A DNA stretch of 64,000 nucleotides, taken from NCBI GenBank assembly GCA_963169665.1, contig CAUJET010000153.1:38507-102506 (forward strand). The letters run 5' to 3'. Source of the DNA: Actinomycetota bacterium. GTDB lineage: Bacteria > Actinomycetota > Acidimicrobiia > Acidimicrobiales > Ilumatobacteraceae. Both the position numbers and the translations under genes were made by a program. The first letter of the stretch is position 1, and each line of letters opens with the position of its first letter. The notes under the pieces are model-generated. The model ran no database searches, had not been told where the DNA came from, and worked only from the letters and a program-made list of their open reading frames with translations. Positions 45,565-53,600 of this stretch are shown here, piece by piece.

Positions 45565-45572
45565 GCCCCGCC

Positions 45573-45606
45573 GATCAGGCCCGATCAGTCCCGATCGGCC
45601 CTGATC
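45573..45606 (+). terminator. Terminator-like inverted repeat after ctaB
   Basis: GATCAGG...CCTGATC arms with a GATC-rich centre made of about 10-bp repeats of CCCGATCAG type, nine bases after the ctaB stop. It could fold into a stem with one bulge. Confidence 0.45.
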
Positions 45607-45752
45607 AGCGCCGGGCGACCCGGGTCGCTCGGGCCCGGCCCACCAGGACCTTCCCGGCCCGCTCCGGACGGTCCGGGGTGACGCGTGCACATGATTTCCG
45701 CCGCGGACCCGCCCTGTGGGTAATCTCGCTCCAGCAATCCGTCACCACGCGG

Positions 45753-45772
45753 CCGGATCCTCATGGATCCGG
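45753..45772 (+). promoter_or_regulatory. Leader hairpin before oxidase locus
   Basis: Perfect 8-bp stem CCGGATCC-TCAT-GGATCCGG, about 25 bases after the expected transcription start of TAATCT and 100 bases before the first ORF. Role unknown. Confidence 0.4.
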
Positions 45773-45872
45773 TCGTCCTGATGACACCGATCAGTTCCCG
45801 ATCAAGCCAGAGATCAGCACAACAGACACCAGGGCGTCCCGCGCGGCCTGAGACGAATCGAGCTCGTTGCAC

Positions 45873-47513
45873 ATGACCACCATCGATCCCCACGTCACCG
45901 GAGCAGGTGTCGACCACGTCGACGCCCACTCCGGCGAACGCGCCGATGGCCTCCTCGCCTCGGTGGCCGACTGGATCACGACGACCGACCACAAGAAGAT
46001 CGGCCGTCTCTTCATCGGGAGTTCGCTGCTGCTCCTCCTCGGCGTCGCCGCGCTCGGCGTGCTGCTCGGGATCGAACGCATCGACGCCACCGACGCGATG
46101 CTGGATGCCGGGGCCATGCCCCAGCTCTTCTCGCTGTACCGCCTGGTCCTCACCTTCGGCGTGGTCGTGCCGTTCGGTCTCGGCCTGGCCCTCACGATCG
46201 TCCCGTTGCAGCTCGGCGCACGGTCGCTCGCGTTCCCTCGGCTCGCGGCCGCCGGCTTCTGGGCCTGGCTGCTCGGCACCGGCATGGTGATCGGCTCGAT
46301 CGTCGCCAACGGTGGCCCCGGCGGTGGCGACGAGCACATGGTGCAGCTCTTCCTCGTGTCGATGGCGCTCGCCGTCGTGGGCCTCGTGGCCGCAGCCGGC
46401 TCGATCGCCGTGTCGGTGCTCACCACCCGGGCCCCGGGTATGAACATGCGCCGCGTGCCGCTGTTCTCCTGGTCGGCGCTCGTGTACGCGCTCGGCCTCC
46501 TCCTCGCCCTGCCGGTCCTGTTCGGTGTCCTCGTGCTGCTGTTCGTCGACCACCGCAACGGTCGCAGCACCTTCGGCGGCAACGTCGGCATCGCCGGGTG
46601 GCTGCGGGTCTCGGCCTCGCAGCCGGCCACGGTGCTCTACGCCGTGCCGGTCTTCGGTCTCCTGCTCGAGACGGTGGCGACCGCCACCCGCAAGCGTCTC
46701 CCCATGCGGGGCGTCGGCCTCATCGGCATCGGCCTCGTGGGCACTGCCTTGTTCGCAGGTGTCGCCCAGGTCGACGCGGGCCTGTCCCGCGACCTGATCG
46801 ACCTCGAGCTCGGCGACGCGCTGCGCGAGATCGTGCCGTACGCCGTGCTCAACGCACTCCCGCTGCTCGGTGGCGTGGTCGTGCTGCTCGTGTTCCTGCT
46901 CGCCGCCGCCGGTCGTCCCCGCATCCAGTCGCCGCTGCTGTTCAGCTTCTTCGGCGCCGGCATGGTGCTGGTCGGCCTCCTCGGCAACGCCGTCTACCAC
47001 GTGGGCGACGCCCAGCTCGCCGGCACCGTCTTCGAAGAGGGCGCCTGGATCTACGTGAGCTACGGCACCGTGATCGCGCTGCTCGGCGGCGTCGTGTACT
47101 GGGGCCCGAAGATCTGGGGTCGTTCCATCGCCGACAAGAAGGTGCTGCCCCTCGCGCTGCTCGGCGTGTTGGCCACGATTCTCGCTTCGCTGCCGTACTA
47201 CATCGCCGGCTTCGCCGATCAGCTCGGTGACACCGCCGCCTACCCCGACTACAGCGGCCCGTCCGAGCTGTGGAACACCCTCGTCGCCGTCGGTCACGGC
47301 CTCATGGCGCTGACGGTGCTCGCCTTCGTCGGTCTCGCCGTCCAGTCGTTCACCAAGGGTGAGCGCGCCGGCGACGACCCGTGGGACGGCCAGACGCTCG
47401 AGTGGGCGACGTCGTCGCCCGCCCCGGCCGACAACTTCGCCGATGTCCACGTCATCTCCTCGGCCGAGCCCCTGCTCGACCTGAAGCCCGCACGCTCGGA
47501 AGGGGCCGCCTGA
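45873..47513 (+). CDS. Cytochrome c oxidase subunit I homologue lacking all metal ligands ('ghost' CtaD)
   Basis: 546 residues, about twelve membrane helices. Homology to the true CtaD downstream is plain: TTTDHKKIG (37-44), PLQLGARSLAFPR (111-123), TTRAPGMNM (185-192), PVFGLLLET, VYWGPKIWG (408-416) and the tail DPWDGQTLEW...NF. Aligned with CtaD, the heme a ligands H97 and H412 are Tyr89 and Trp392, heme a3 H410 is Gly390, CuB H275/H324/H325 are Gln250/Gln299/Val300, and the cross-linked Tyr279 is Val254. It cannot bind heme or CuB in the usual way. It lacks the C-terminal module of CtaD. Start ATG 45873; a TTG two codons earlier is possible. One-base overlap with the next gene. Confidence 0.88.
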   Translation: MTTIDPHVTGAGVDHVDAHSGERADGLLASVADWITTTDHKKIGRLFIGSSLLLLLGVAALGVLLGIERIDATDAMLDAGAMPQLFSLYRLVLTFGVVVPFGLGLALTIVPLQLGARSLAFPRLAAAGFWAWLLGTGMVIGSIVANGGPGGGDEHMVQLFLVSMALAVVGLVAAAGSIAVSVLTTRAPGMNMRRVPLFSWSALVYALGLLLALPVLFGVLVLLFVDHRNGRSTFGGNVGIAGWLRVSASQPATVLYAVPVFGLLLETVATATRKRLPMRGVGLIGIGLVGTALFAGVAQVDAGLSRDLIDLELGDALREIVPYAVLNALPLLGGVVVLLVFLLAAAGRPRIQSPLLFSFFGAGMVLVGLLGNAVYHVGDAQLAGTVFEEGAWIYVSYGTVIALLGGVVYWGPKIWGRSIADKKVLPLALLGVLATILASLPYYIAGFADQLGDTAAYPDYSGPSELWNTLVAVGHGLMALTVLAFVGLAVQSFTKGERAGDDPWDGQTLEWATSSPAPADNFADVHVISSAEPLLDLKPARSEGAA

Positions 47514-48094
47514 TGTACGCACTGCCCGCTGCACCGCCGCCGGCCCCGCGCCGTCAGCTCTTCGTCGGCACCGCACTCGCGTGTGCCGCCGCCACCACCT
47601 TCTTCGGTGGTCTCATCGCCCTGTTCGTGCGCTTCCGCCAGGAGGCGTTGTCGGTCACCGAGGGCGAATGGAAGCCGGCCGCCGCCAAGGTGCCCGAGGT
47701 GCCCACGAACGTGATGCTCCTCGCGTTCTTGTTCATCGGCATCTTCGCCCAGTGGGCCGTCTACGCCGCCCGCCGCCAGCACAAGGGCGGCACGGCGCTC
47801 GCCCTCGGGCTCGTCGCGCTGCTCGGCATCGCGGTGCTCAACTCGCAGGCGTTCGTGTACCGCCAGATGGGCCTCGGCCTGGGCGACGGCACCTACCAGA
47901 CGATGTTCTACGTGGTCACCGGTGCCTTCGTGGCGCTGCTGATCGCCGGGCTCGTCTTCACGGTCGTCGCGGCCTTCCGGTACCTCGGTGGCCGCACGAG
48001 CGAGCGCGAGATCATCTCCGCGCACGCCATGTACTGGTACTTCCTGAGTGCGATGTACGTCGTGCTCTGGTTCGTCGTCTACGTCACGAAGTGA
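47513..48094 (+). CDS. Degenerate cytochrome c oxidase subunit III-like membrane protein
   Basis: 193 residues, five predicted helices as in actinobacterial subunit III. It follows the same order of motifs as CtaE of this locus: FFGGLIALFVRF (CtaE LFGGLISTYMLY), ALLG...QAFVYRQMGLG (ALLG...QVYEFTSFYREGLG), VTGAFVALL in place of LTGFHGVHV, and MYWYFLSAMYVVLWFVVYV in place of LYWHFVDVVWIIIFTLVYL. The conserved His residues are lost. Starts inside the ghost subunit I stop (TGATG), so the two are co-translated. The similarity is judged by eye and needs a profile search. Confidence 0.6.
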   Translation: MYALPAAPPPAPRRQLFVGTALACAAATTFFGGLIALFVRFRQEALSVTEGEWKPAAAKVPEVPTNVMLLAFLFIGIFAQWAVYAARRQHKGGTALALGLVALLGIAVLNSQAFVYRQMGLGLGDGTYQTMFYVVTGAFVALLIAGLVFTVVAAFRYLGGRTSEREIISAHAMYWYFLSAMYVVLWFVVYVTK

Positions 48095-48109
48095 TCGGGT
48101 AGGGCACGC

Positions 48110-49261
48110 ATGTTCACCACGGGTTCCAAGCTCTTCATCGGCAGCAGCGTCCTGGCCATCGTCGCGGCGGTCGCGTTCGGTGTCAGCTACGACGGCGCCG
48201 CCGCGTGGACCGCAGCGATCGGTCTCATCTCGGTCTCGATCGCCCTGCTGTTCCTCATGGCCATCAACTTCTGGGTCCGCGACTCCAACGTCAGCGGCAT
48301 GGACAGCGATGCCACCACCACGTCGGCCGCGGCGCAGGAGCGTCCGAGCAACAGCATGTGGCCGGCGGTCGGCGCGCTCGGTGGCGCGCTCGTCGCCATC
48401 GGTCTGGTCGCCACGCCGGTCGTGTTCAAGGCCGGCATCGTCGTGCTGCTGATCGCGCTCTTCGAGTGGCTCGTCCAGGCGTGGTCGGATCGTGCCTCGT
48501 CGGATCGTCGGTTCAACGCCTCGGTGCGCGGCCGCATCATGCACCCGCTCGAGTTCCCGGTGCTCGGCGCCGTGGGCCTCACCGTCATCATCTACTCGTT
48601 CTCGCGGATCATGCTGTTCCTGTCGAAGGAGTCCGGCCCGGCGGTGTTCGTCATCCTGGCGGCGCTCATCACCCTGGGCGGCTTCCTCTTCGCGAGCCGG
48701 CCGACCCTGAAGGCGAGCGTCGTCGCCGGCATCTGCACGATCGCCACCCTCGGCCTCGTCAGTACCGGCGCGGTGATGGCCATCGACGGTGAGCGCGAGA
48801 TGCACGAGCACGCGACGGTGAGCAACGAGCCCGCCGTCTGTTCGAGCAACGAGGAGACCGAGGTCGACGAGAAGGCCTCGCAGGGTGTGGCCGCGAAGAG
48901 CAACGTCGCGGCGACGATCATCTACAACGCGGATGGCGAGCTCTACGGCCAGCAGGTCGGCATGGGCGAGTACAGCCGCATGGTCACCCTGCAGCGCAGC
49001 AACACGTCGCAGATCATGTTCCGCAACCTGAGCGACGAGACGGTTCGCCTGGTCGCCAACATGGGTGCGTTCGAGGTCGACGTCAACGGGACCACGGTCA
49101 CCGAGAAGCCCGTCACCTGCACCACGCTGGTCGAGCCCGATGGCCGTCAGTTCATGACCCTCGTGTTCCCCAAGTCGAGTGCTGCCACCGCTCCGACCGA
49201 CCCTTACACCTTCACGGTGCCTGGTGTCGAAGGGGCGAGCGTCGAGATCGTGGTGCCGTGA
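48110..49261 (+). CDS. Membrane protein with CtaD C-terminal-like module and extracytoplasmic domain
   Basis: 383 residues with about seven helices in 1-225 and a soluble domain of about 150 residues after them. Residues 79-125 (PSNSMWPAVG...LFEW) match the C-terminal module of CtaD in this locus (PSPSYWPII...MFGW, about 629-660), which resembles subunit IV. The tail (VAATIIYNADGELYG, QIMFRNLSDETVRLV) looks like a beta-sandwich, possibly cupredoxin-like, but has no CuA ligands. Cys244 and Cys337 may form a disulfide. 15 bp after the subunit III-like gene. Function unknown. Confidence 0.65.
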   Translation: MFTTGSKLFIGSSVLAIVAAVAFGVSYDGAAAWTAAIGLISVSIALLFLMAINFWVRDSNVSGMDSDATTTSAAAQERPSNSMWPAVGALGGALVAIGLVATPVVFKAGIVVLLIALFEWLVQAWSDRASSDRRFNASVRGRIMHPLEFPVLGAVGLTVIIYSFSRIMLFLSKESGPAVFVILAALITLGGFLFASRPTLKASVVAGICTIATLGLVSTGAVMAIDGEREMHEHATVSNEPAVCSSNEETEVDEKASQGVAAKSNVAATIIYNADGELYGQQVGMGEYSRMVTLQRSNTSQIMFRNLSDETVRLVANMGAFEVDVNGTTVTEKPVTCTTLVEPDGRQFMTLVFPKSSAATAPTDPYTFTVPGVEGASVEIVVP

Positions 49262-49290
49262 GTCATGACGCTGCGAAACAACAACCTGGC

Positions 49291-49296
49291 TACCGT
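49291..49296 (+). promoter_or_regulatory. Possible internal -10 box before ctaC
   Basis: TACCGT, seven bases before GTG 49304. If active, the real oxidase can be transcribed independently of the ghost genes. Confidence 0.4.
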
Positions 49297-49303
49297 GAGG
49301 AAC

Positions 49304-50536
49304 GTGCCGCACATGACCCGTCGTAGGACAAGTCGTCGCAGAGCGCTCGTGCTCGGTCTCACCGCTGCTTCGGCAGCCGTGCTGGCCGGCTGCGCGAAGG
49401 ATGCGCCCCAGGACACCTGGCAGCCCAAGGGCGAGAACGCCCAGAAGATCCACGACCTGCAGTGGCCGGTGTTCCTCGTGGCCGGCATCGTGGGTGTCAT
49501 CGTGCTGGCAGCGATCGGCTTCGTCGTGATTCGCTACCGCGACAAGGGCCAGCCGATGCCGGAACAGAGCCACGGCAAGCCGGCCCTCGAGATCGCCCTC
49601 ACGATCCTGCCTGCGCTCATCCTCGTCGGCGTCGGCATCCCCACGGCGAGCACGATCTTCGACCTCGCCGACGAGAGCGACACCGAGTGCATCATCAACG
49701 TGACCGGCCAGCAGTGGTGGTGGGAATACGACTACCCGGCGCAGGACGGCTGTGGTGGTATCGCCGAGCCGATCGTCACCAGCGGTCAGCTCGTCATCCC
49801 CGCGAACACCAACGTGCTGTTGCGGCTCACGAGCCGGGACGTGATCCACTCGTTCTGGATCCCCGCCCTCAACGGCAAGAAGGACACCGTGCCCGGCCGT
49901 GTGCACACGCTGCGCATGCAGGCCGACCAGCCGGGCATCTACGCCGGTCAGTGCACCGAGTTCTGCGGGCTCAGCCACGCCAACATGAAGATGGAGGCCG
50001 TCGCGCTGAACCCCGACGACTTCCAGACCTGGGTCGGCAACCAGCTCGAGCCGTACGTGTCGCCCGAGGCCGGTTCGCAGGCAGCGCTCGGCGAGGCGGC
50101 GTTCACCGCCAACTGCGCCTACTGCCACCAGGTGAACGGCCTGAGCTCGACGGCGCCCGACGGCACCGTCACCCCCGTGCTCGCCAACCCCGACCAGTTC
50201 GTGGTGTCCGGCGCAGCCCCCAACCTCACCCACCTGATGACCCGCAACACCTTTGCCGGCGCCACGTGGGATCTGCTCACCGACGAATGCCGCGACCGCG
50301 TGTGGAACGCCTCCCCGGAGGAGTTCGGGGCGCTCTATCTCCAGGGCGTCACCGCGGAGTGCCTGAACGCCGTGGACCTGCGTGAGTGGATCCGCAACGC
50401 ACCGGCCAAGAAGCCGATGTACGCGAGCGACGCCCAGAAGGCCAACAGCGACGGCAAGGTCCGTGGCATGCCGGCCCTCGGCCTCAACGAAACCCAGATC
50501 GATCAGATCATCGCCTATCTCCTCGAGCGGAACTGA
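49304..50536 (+). CDS. ctaC: Cytochrome c oxidase subunit II with fused cytochrome c (caa3 type)
   Basis: 410 residues. A Tat/lipoprotein-like head (RRRTSRRRALVLG...VLAGC, Cys30) and two helices are followed by the CuA domain with ligands H182 (VIHSFW), C217, C221, H225 and M228 in QCTEFCGLSHANM. The aromatic QQWWWEYDY patch takes electrons. A C-terminal cytochrome c domain has CAYCH (271-275) and a distal Met in RGMPALGL. Fusion makes this caa3-like. TACCGT at 49291-49296 lies seven bases before GTG 49304; ATG 49313 and ATG 49265 are alternatives. Confidence 0.94.
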   Translation: MPHMTRRRTSRRRALVLGLTAASAAVLAGCAKDAPQDTWQPKGENAQKIHDLQWPVFLVAGIVGVIVLAAIGFVVIRYRDKGQPMPEQSHGKPALEIALTILPALILVGVGIPTASTIFDLADESDTECIINVTGQQWWWEYDYPAQDGCGGIAEPIVTSGQLVIPANTNVLLRLTSRDVIHSFWIPALNGKKDTVPGRVHTLRMQADQPGIYAGQCTEFCGLSHANMKMEAVALNPDDFQTWVGNQLEPYVSPEAGSQAALGEAAFTANCAYCHQVNGLSSTAPDGTVTPVLANPDQFVVSGAAPNLTHLMTRNTFAGATWDLLTDECRDRVWNASPEEFGALYLQGVTAECLNAVDLREWIRNAPAKKPMYASDAQKANSDGKVRGMPALGLNETQIDQIIAYLLERN

Positions 50537-50550
50537 CGGGAGCCCCCAAG

Positions 50551-52563
50551 ATGGCCATCATCGAACGACCCAGCACACCGGCACTCGCCGGATCAGGTGC
50601 GCCTGCAGTCGTCACCCCCTCCCAGGCGTACGGCGTCCTCAAGCGTCCGGTGTCGACCACCGGGTGGCGCTCGTGGGTGTTCACCGTCGACCACAAGAAG
50701 CTCGGCATCATGTACGGCGTCGTCGCGATGTTCTTCTTCCTCGTGGGCGGCGTCGAGGCACTGCTGATCCGTCTCCAGCTCGCCGGGCCCGAGGGCACCG
50801 TCCTCAGCGCCGGCCTGTACAACGAGATGTTCACGATGCACGCCACCACGATGGTGTTCCTCTTCGTGATGCCGATGGGCGCTGCCTTCGCCAACTACTT
50901 CATCCCGCTCCAGATCGGCGCCCGTGACGTGGCGTTCCCACGCATCAACGCGTTCGGGTTCTGGTGTTTCCTCGTCGGCGGCATCTTCCTCAACACCTCC
51001 TGGTTCCTCGGCGGCGCGGCCGACGGCGGTTGGTTCATGTACCAGCCGAACGCGAACGCGTTGTTCTCGCCGAGCCATGGCGTCGACTTCTGGGGCCTCG
51101 GCCTGCAGATCACCGGCATCGCGTCGTTGACGGGTGCGGTGAACCTCATCACCACGATCCTCAACATGCGTGCCCCCGGCATGACGCTCATGAAGATGCC
51201 GATCTTCACCTGGATGTCCCTGGTCACCCAGTTCCTGCTGCTGTTCGCCATGCCGGTCATCACCGTGGCGCTGTTCCTGCTCATGTTCCAGCGTGAGTTC
51301 GGGGCCACCTTCTTCGACGTCTCGGCAGGCGCCGACCCGCTGCTGTGGCAGCACCTGTTCTGGATCTTCGGTCACCCCGAGGTGTACATCATCGTGTTGC
51401 CCGGATTCGGCATCGCGAGCGAGGTGCTGCCGGTGTTCAGCCGCAAGCCGCTGTTCGGCTACCGGTTCGTGGTGTTCTCGGGTGCGGCCATCGGCTTCGT
51501 CGGCTGGGGTGTGTGGGCACACCACATGTTCGCCAGCGGCCTCGGCCCGGTGAGCGTCGCCGTGTTCTCGATGGCGACGATGCTGATCGCCATCCCCACC
51601 GGCGTGAAGATCGTCAACTGGGTCCTCACGATGTGGGGCGGCAAGATCTGGTTCACGACCGCGATGTTGTTCATCGTGGGCATGATCGCCCAGTTCACCA
51701 TCGGCGGACTCTCGGGCGTGACGCACGCAGTGGCGCCGAGCGACACCCAGCAGACCGACACGTACTACATCATCGCCCACTTCCACTACACGATCTTCGG
51801 TGGAGCCGTGATGGCGCTGTTCGCGGGTTTCTACTACTGGTGGCCGAAGATGTTCGGCAAGCTGCTCAGCGAGCGCCTCGGCAAGTGGAACTTCTGGCTG
51901 ATGATGATCGGCGTGAACCTCACCTTCGGGCCGATGCACATCATCGGTCTGCAGGGTCAGCCGCGCCGCATGATGAACTGGACCGAAGCTCGCGCGGGTG
52001 AGGGATTCTTCAACCTCGGCTTCTGGAACCGCGTCGCTTCGTTCGGTTCCCTCCTCATCACCATCGGTGTGATCCTGTTCCTCGTCAACGTCTGGAACAC
52101 CCACAAGAAGTCGTCGACGACCCCGAAGGCGCCGCTCGATCCGTGGGATGCCCGCAGCCTCGAGTGGATCACGGCGAGCCCGCCGAAGGAACACAACTTC
52201 GACGCCATCCCCACGGTGCACGCGCTCGACGAGTTCTTCCACCGCAAGTACGAGGTCGACCACGACACCGGCGAGGTGCGCAAGATCGCGAGCGCCGAGG
52301 AGGTCCTCGCCGCGGAAGAGGCCAAGGCCGACAAGCACATCCACTTGCCGTCGCCGTCGTACTGGCCGATCATCCTCGCCGTCTCGCTGCCGATCATGGG
52401 CTACGGCGTGATCTTCAACCGGCTCCTCATCGCGGTGGGCGGTGTCATCCTCCTCCTGGCGATGTTCGGATGGGCGCTCGAGCCGTCGGTTGCGGACGAT
52501 TCCGACTACGACCCGCCCGTCGACGGTGGCGGGACCAGCAAGGAGTTGGCGAACATTGGCTGA
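50551..52563 (+). CDS. ctaD: Cytochrome c oxidase subunit I (with C-terminal extension)
   Basis: 670 residues. All redox ligands are present: H97 and H412 for heme a, H410 for a3, H275, H324 and H325 for CuB, and Tyr279 with Glu277 in HPEVYI. The D/K-channel framework is normal. After the 12-helix core, DPWDARSLEWITASP leads to a soluble stretch and two more helices (SPSYWPIIL...FGWALEPS) resembling subunit IV. GGGAG lies eight bases before the ATG. Reduces oxygen to water and pumps protons, fed by CtaC. Confidence 0.96.
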   Translation: MAIIERPSTPALAGSGAPAVVTPSQAYGVLKRPVSTTGWRSWVFTVDHKKLGIMYGVVAMFFFLVGGVEALLIRLQLAGPEGTVLSAGLYNEMFTMHATTMVFLFVMPMGAAFANYFIPLQIGARDVAFPRINAFGFWCFLVGGIFLNTSWFLGGAADGGWFMYQPNANALFSPSHGVDFWGLGLQITGIASLTGAVNLITTILNMRAPGMTLMKMPIFTWMSLVTQFLLLFAMPVITVALFLLMFQREFGATFFDVSAGADPLLWQHLFWIFGHPEVYIIVLPGFGIASEVLPVFSRKPLFGYRFVVFSGAAIGFVGWGVWAHHMFASGLGPVSVAVFSMATMLIAIPTGVKIVNWVLTMWGGKIWFTTAMLFIVGMIAQFTIGGLSGVTHAVAPSDTQQTDTYYIIAHFHYTIFGGAVMALFAGFYYWWPKMFGKLLSERLGKWNFWLMMIGVNLTFGPMHIIGLQGQPRRMMNWTEARAGEGFFNLGFWNRVASFGSLLITIGVILFLVNVWNTHKKSSTTPKAPLDPWDARSLEWITASPPKEHNFDAIPTVHALDEFFHRKYEVDHDTGEVRKIASAEEVLAAEEAKADKHIHLPSPSYWPIILAVSLPIMGYGVIFNRLLIAVGGVILLLAMFGWALEPSVADDSDYDPPVDGGGTSKELANIG

Positions 52564-53188
52564 CATCGCAGTCCACGATCCCGTGTCCGATGGCCACGGT
52601 GCTCACGACGACCACGGGGCGCACCACACCTCGACGGGGCTGAGCAACAACAAGATGGCGATGTGGATGTTCCTCGGCAGCGAGTGCCTGCTGTTCGGCG
52701 GACTCATCTCCACGTACATGCTGTATCGAGGCCGGCACCCAGCCGACCTCGGGCCGGATCAGGTCTTCGACATCCCGTTCACCTCGGTGTCGAGCTTCGT
52801 CCTGTTGATGAGTTCGCTGACCATGGTGCTCGCCGTGTCCTCAGCAGCGCAGAAGGACGACCGTCGTACGAACCTGTGGCTGACGGTCACCGCCTTGCTC
52901 GGTGCCACCTTCGTCGGTGGCCAGGTCTACGAGTTCACCAGCTTCTACCGCGAGGGCTTGGGCTTCACCTCCAGTCTGTTCAGCTCGAGCTTCTTCACCC
53001 TCACCGGCTTCCACGGTGTCCACGTCACCGTCGGCATCATCATGCTGATGGCCCTCGTCGGCATCAACAAGCGAGGCAGGATCCCCGGCGACAAGGCCGA
53101 AGTGGTCGAGCTCGTCGGTCTCTACTGGCACTTCGTCGACGTGGTGTGGATCATCATCTTCACCCTCGTCTACCTGATCCCGTCCTGA
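52556..53188 (+). CDS. ctaE: Cytochrome c oxidase subunit III
   Basis: 210 residues, five helices, with GSECLLFGGLI, SSLFSSSFFTLTGFHGVHVTVG and LYWHFVDVVWIIIFTLVYL. The N-terminus is His-rich (GHGAHDDHGAHH). The start is probably TTG 52556, with AAGGAG ten bases before it and an 8-bp overlap with ctaD. GTG 52583 is the alternative. Stabilises subunit I. Confidence 0.92.
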   Translation: MADIAVHDPVSDGHGAHDDHGAHHTSTGLSNNKMAMWMFLGSECLLFGGLISTYMLYRGRHPADLGPDQVFDIPFTSVSSFVLLMSSLTMVLAVSSAAQKDDRRTNLWLTVTALLGATFVGGQVYEFTSFYREGLGFTSSLFSSSFFTLTGFHGVHVTVGIIMLMALVGINKRGRIPGDKAEVVELVGLYWHFVDVVWIIIFTLVYLIPS

Positions 53189-53199
53189 GCGAGGCCGAT

Positions 53200-53559
53200 A
53201 TGAGCACCACCGCAGACCACGTCGAGCACGCCGATCACGATCACGGTGATCACGGCGATCACGCGCCCGAGGCACACGCCCACGAGCACAAGCCCGACAG
53301 CTACTACGTCAAGATCGCGCTGATCCTCGCGGCGATCACGGCGTTGGAGACCTCCACCTATTGGGTCGACTTCGGGGCGTTCTTCCTGCCCACGTTGCTG
53401 ATCCTGATGGCGATCAAGTTCGTCATGGTGGCGTCGCTGTTCATGCACCTTCGTGGCGACAGCAAGATCTTCAGCTACCTCTTCTATTCAGGCTTGATCC
53501 TCGCGATCGGCGTGTACGTCGCATTCCTCGCGACCTTCCGTTTCTTCGCGTCCACCTGA
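53200..53559 (+). CDS. Cytochrome c oxidase subunit IV (prokaryotic type)
   Basis: 119 residues. The first 31 hold nine His and many Asp/Glu (HADHDHGDHGDH), followed by three helices with LILAAITALETSTYW and FVMVASLFMHLRGD, typical of COX4_pro/CyoD-like subunits. GAGG five bases before the ATG. Closes the oxidase gene set after ctaE. The His-rich head may bind metal; this is inference. Confidence 0.85.
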   Translation: MSTTADHVEHADHDHGDHGDHAPEAHAHEHKPDSYYVKIALILAAITALETSTYWVDFGAFFLPTLLILMAIKFVMVASLFMHLRGDSKIFSYLFYSGLILAIGVYVAFLATFRFFAST

Positions 53560-53600
53560 TCCACCGCTGACCCCCATCAGCTGAGCGACGGAGGCGACCA

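Larger units (their letters stand above)
45565..45872 (+). promoter_or_regulatory. Spacer and leader before the oxidase locus
   Basis: A 308-bp gap with no convincing gene. It holds a ctaB terminator-like repeat (45573-45606), a TAATCT -10 candidate (45721-45726) and a leader hairpin (45753-45772), then about 100 bases before the ghost subunit I start. No recognisable riboswitch was seen. Confidence 0.5.

Noticed and set aside
45873..47513. Ghost subunit I as a NorB or cbb3-type subunit
   Set aside because: Those enzymes also need the conserved His ligands; and the closest match by eye is the caa3-type CtaD of the same locus, including its DPWDxxxLEW tail.
45585..47576. 663-codon lower-strand open frame opposite the ghost subunit I
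   Set aside because: Composition artefact (Glu/Arg/His-rich), no family features; the upper-strand oxidase homology decides.
47294..50233. 979-codon lower-strand open frame across the oxidase locus
   Set aside because: Antisense to the subunit III-like, 383-residue and ctaC genes, all of which have clear motifs; its own sequence has none.
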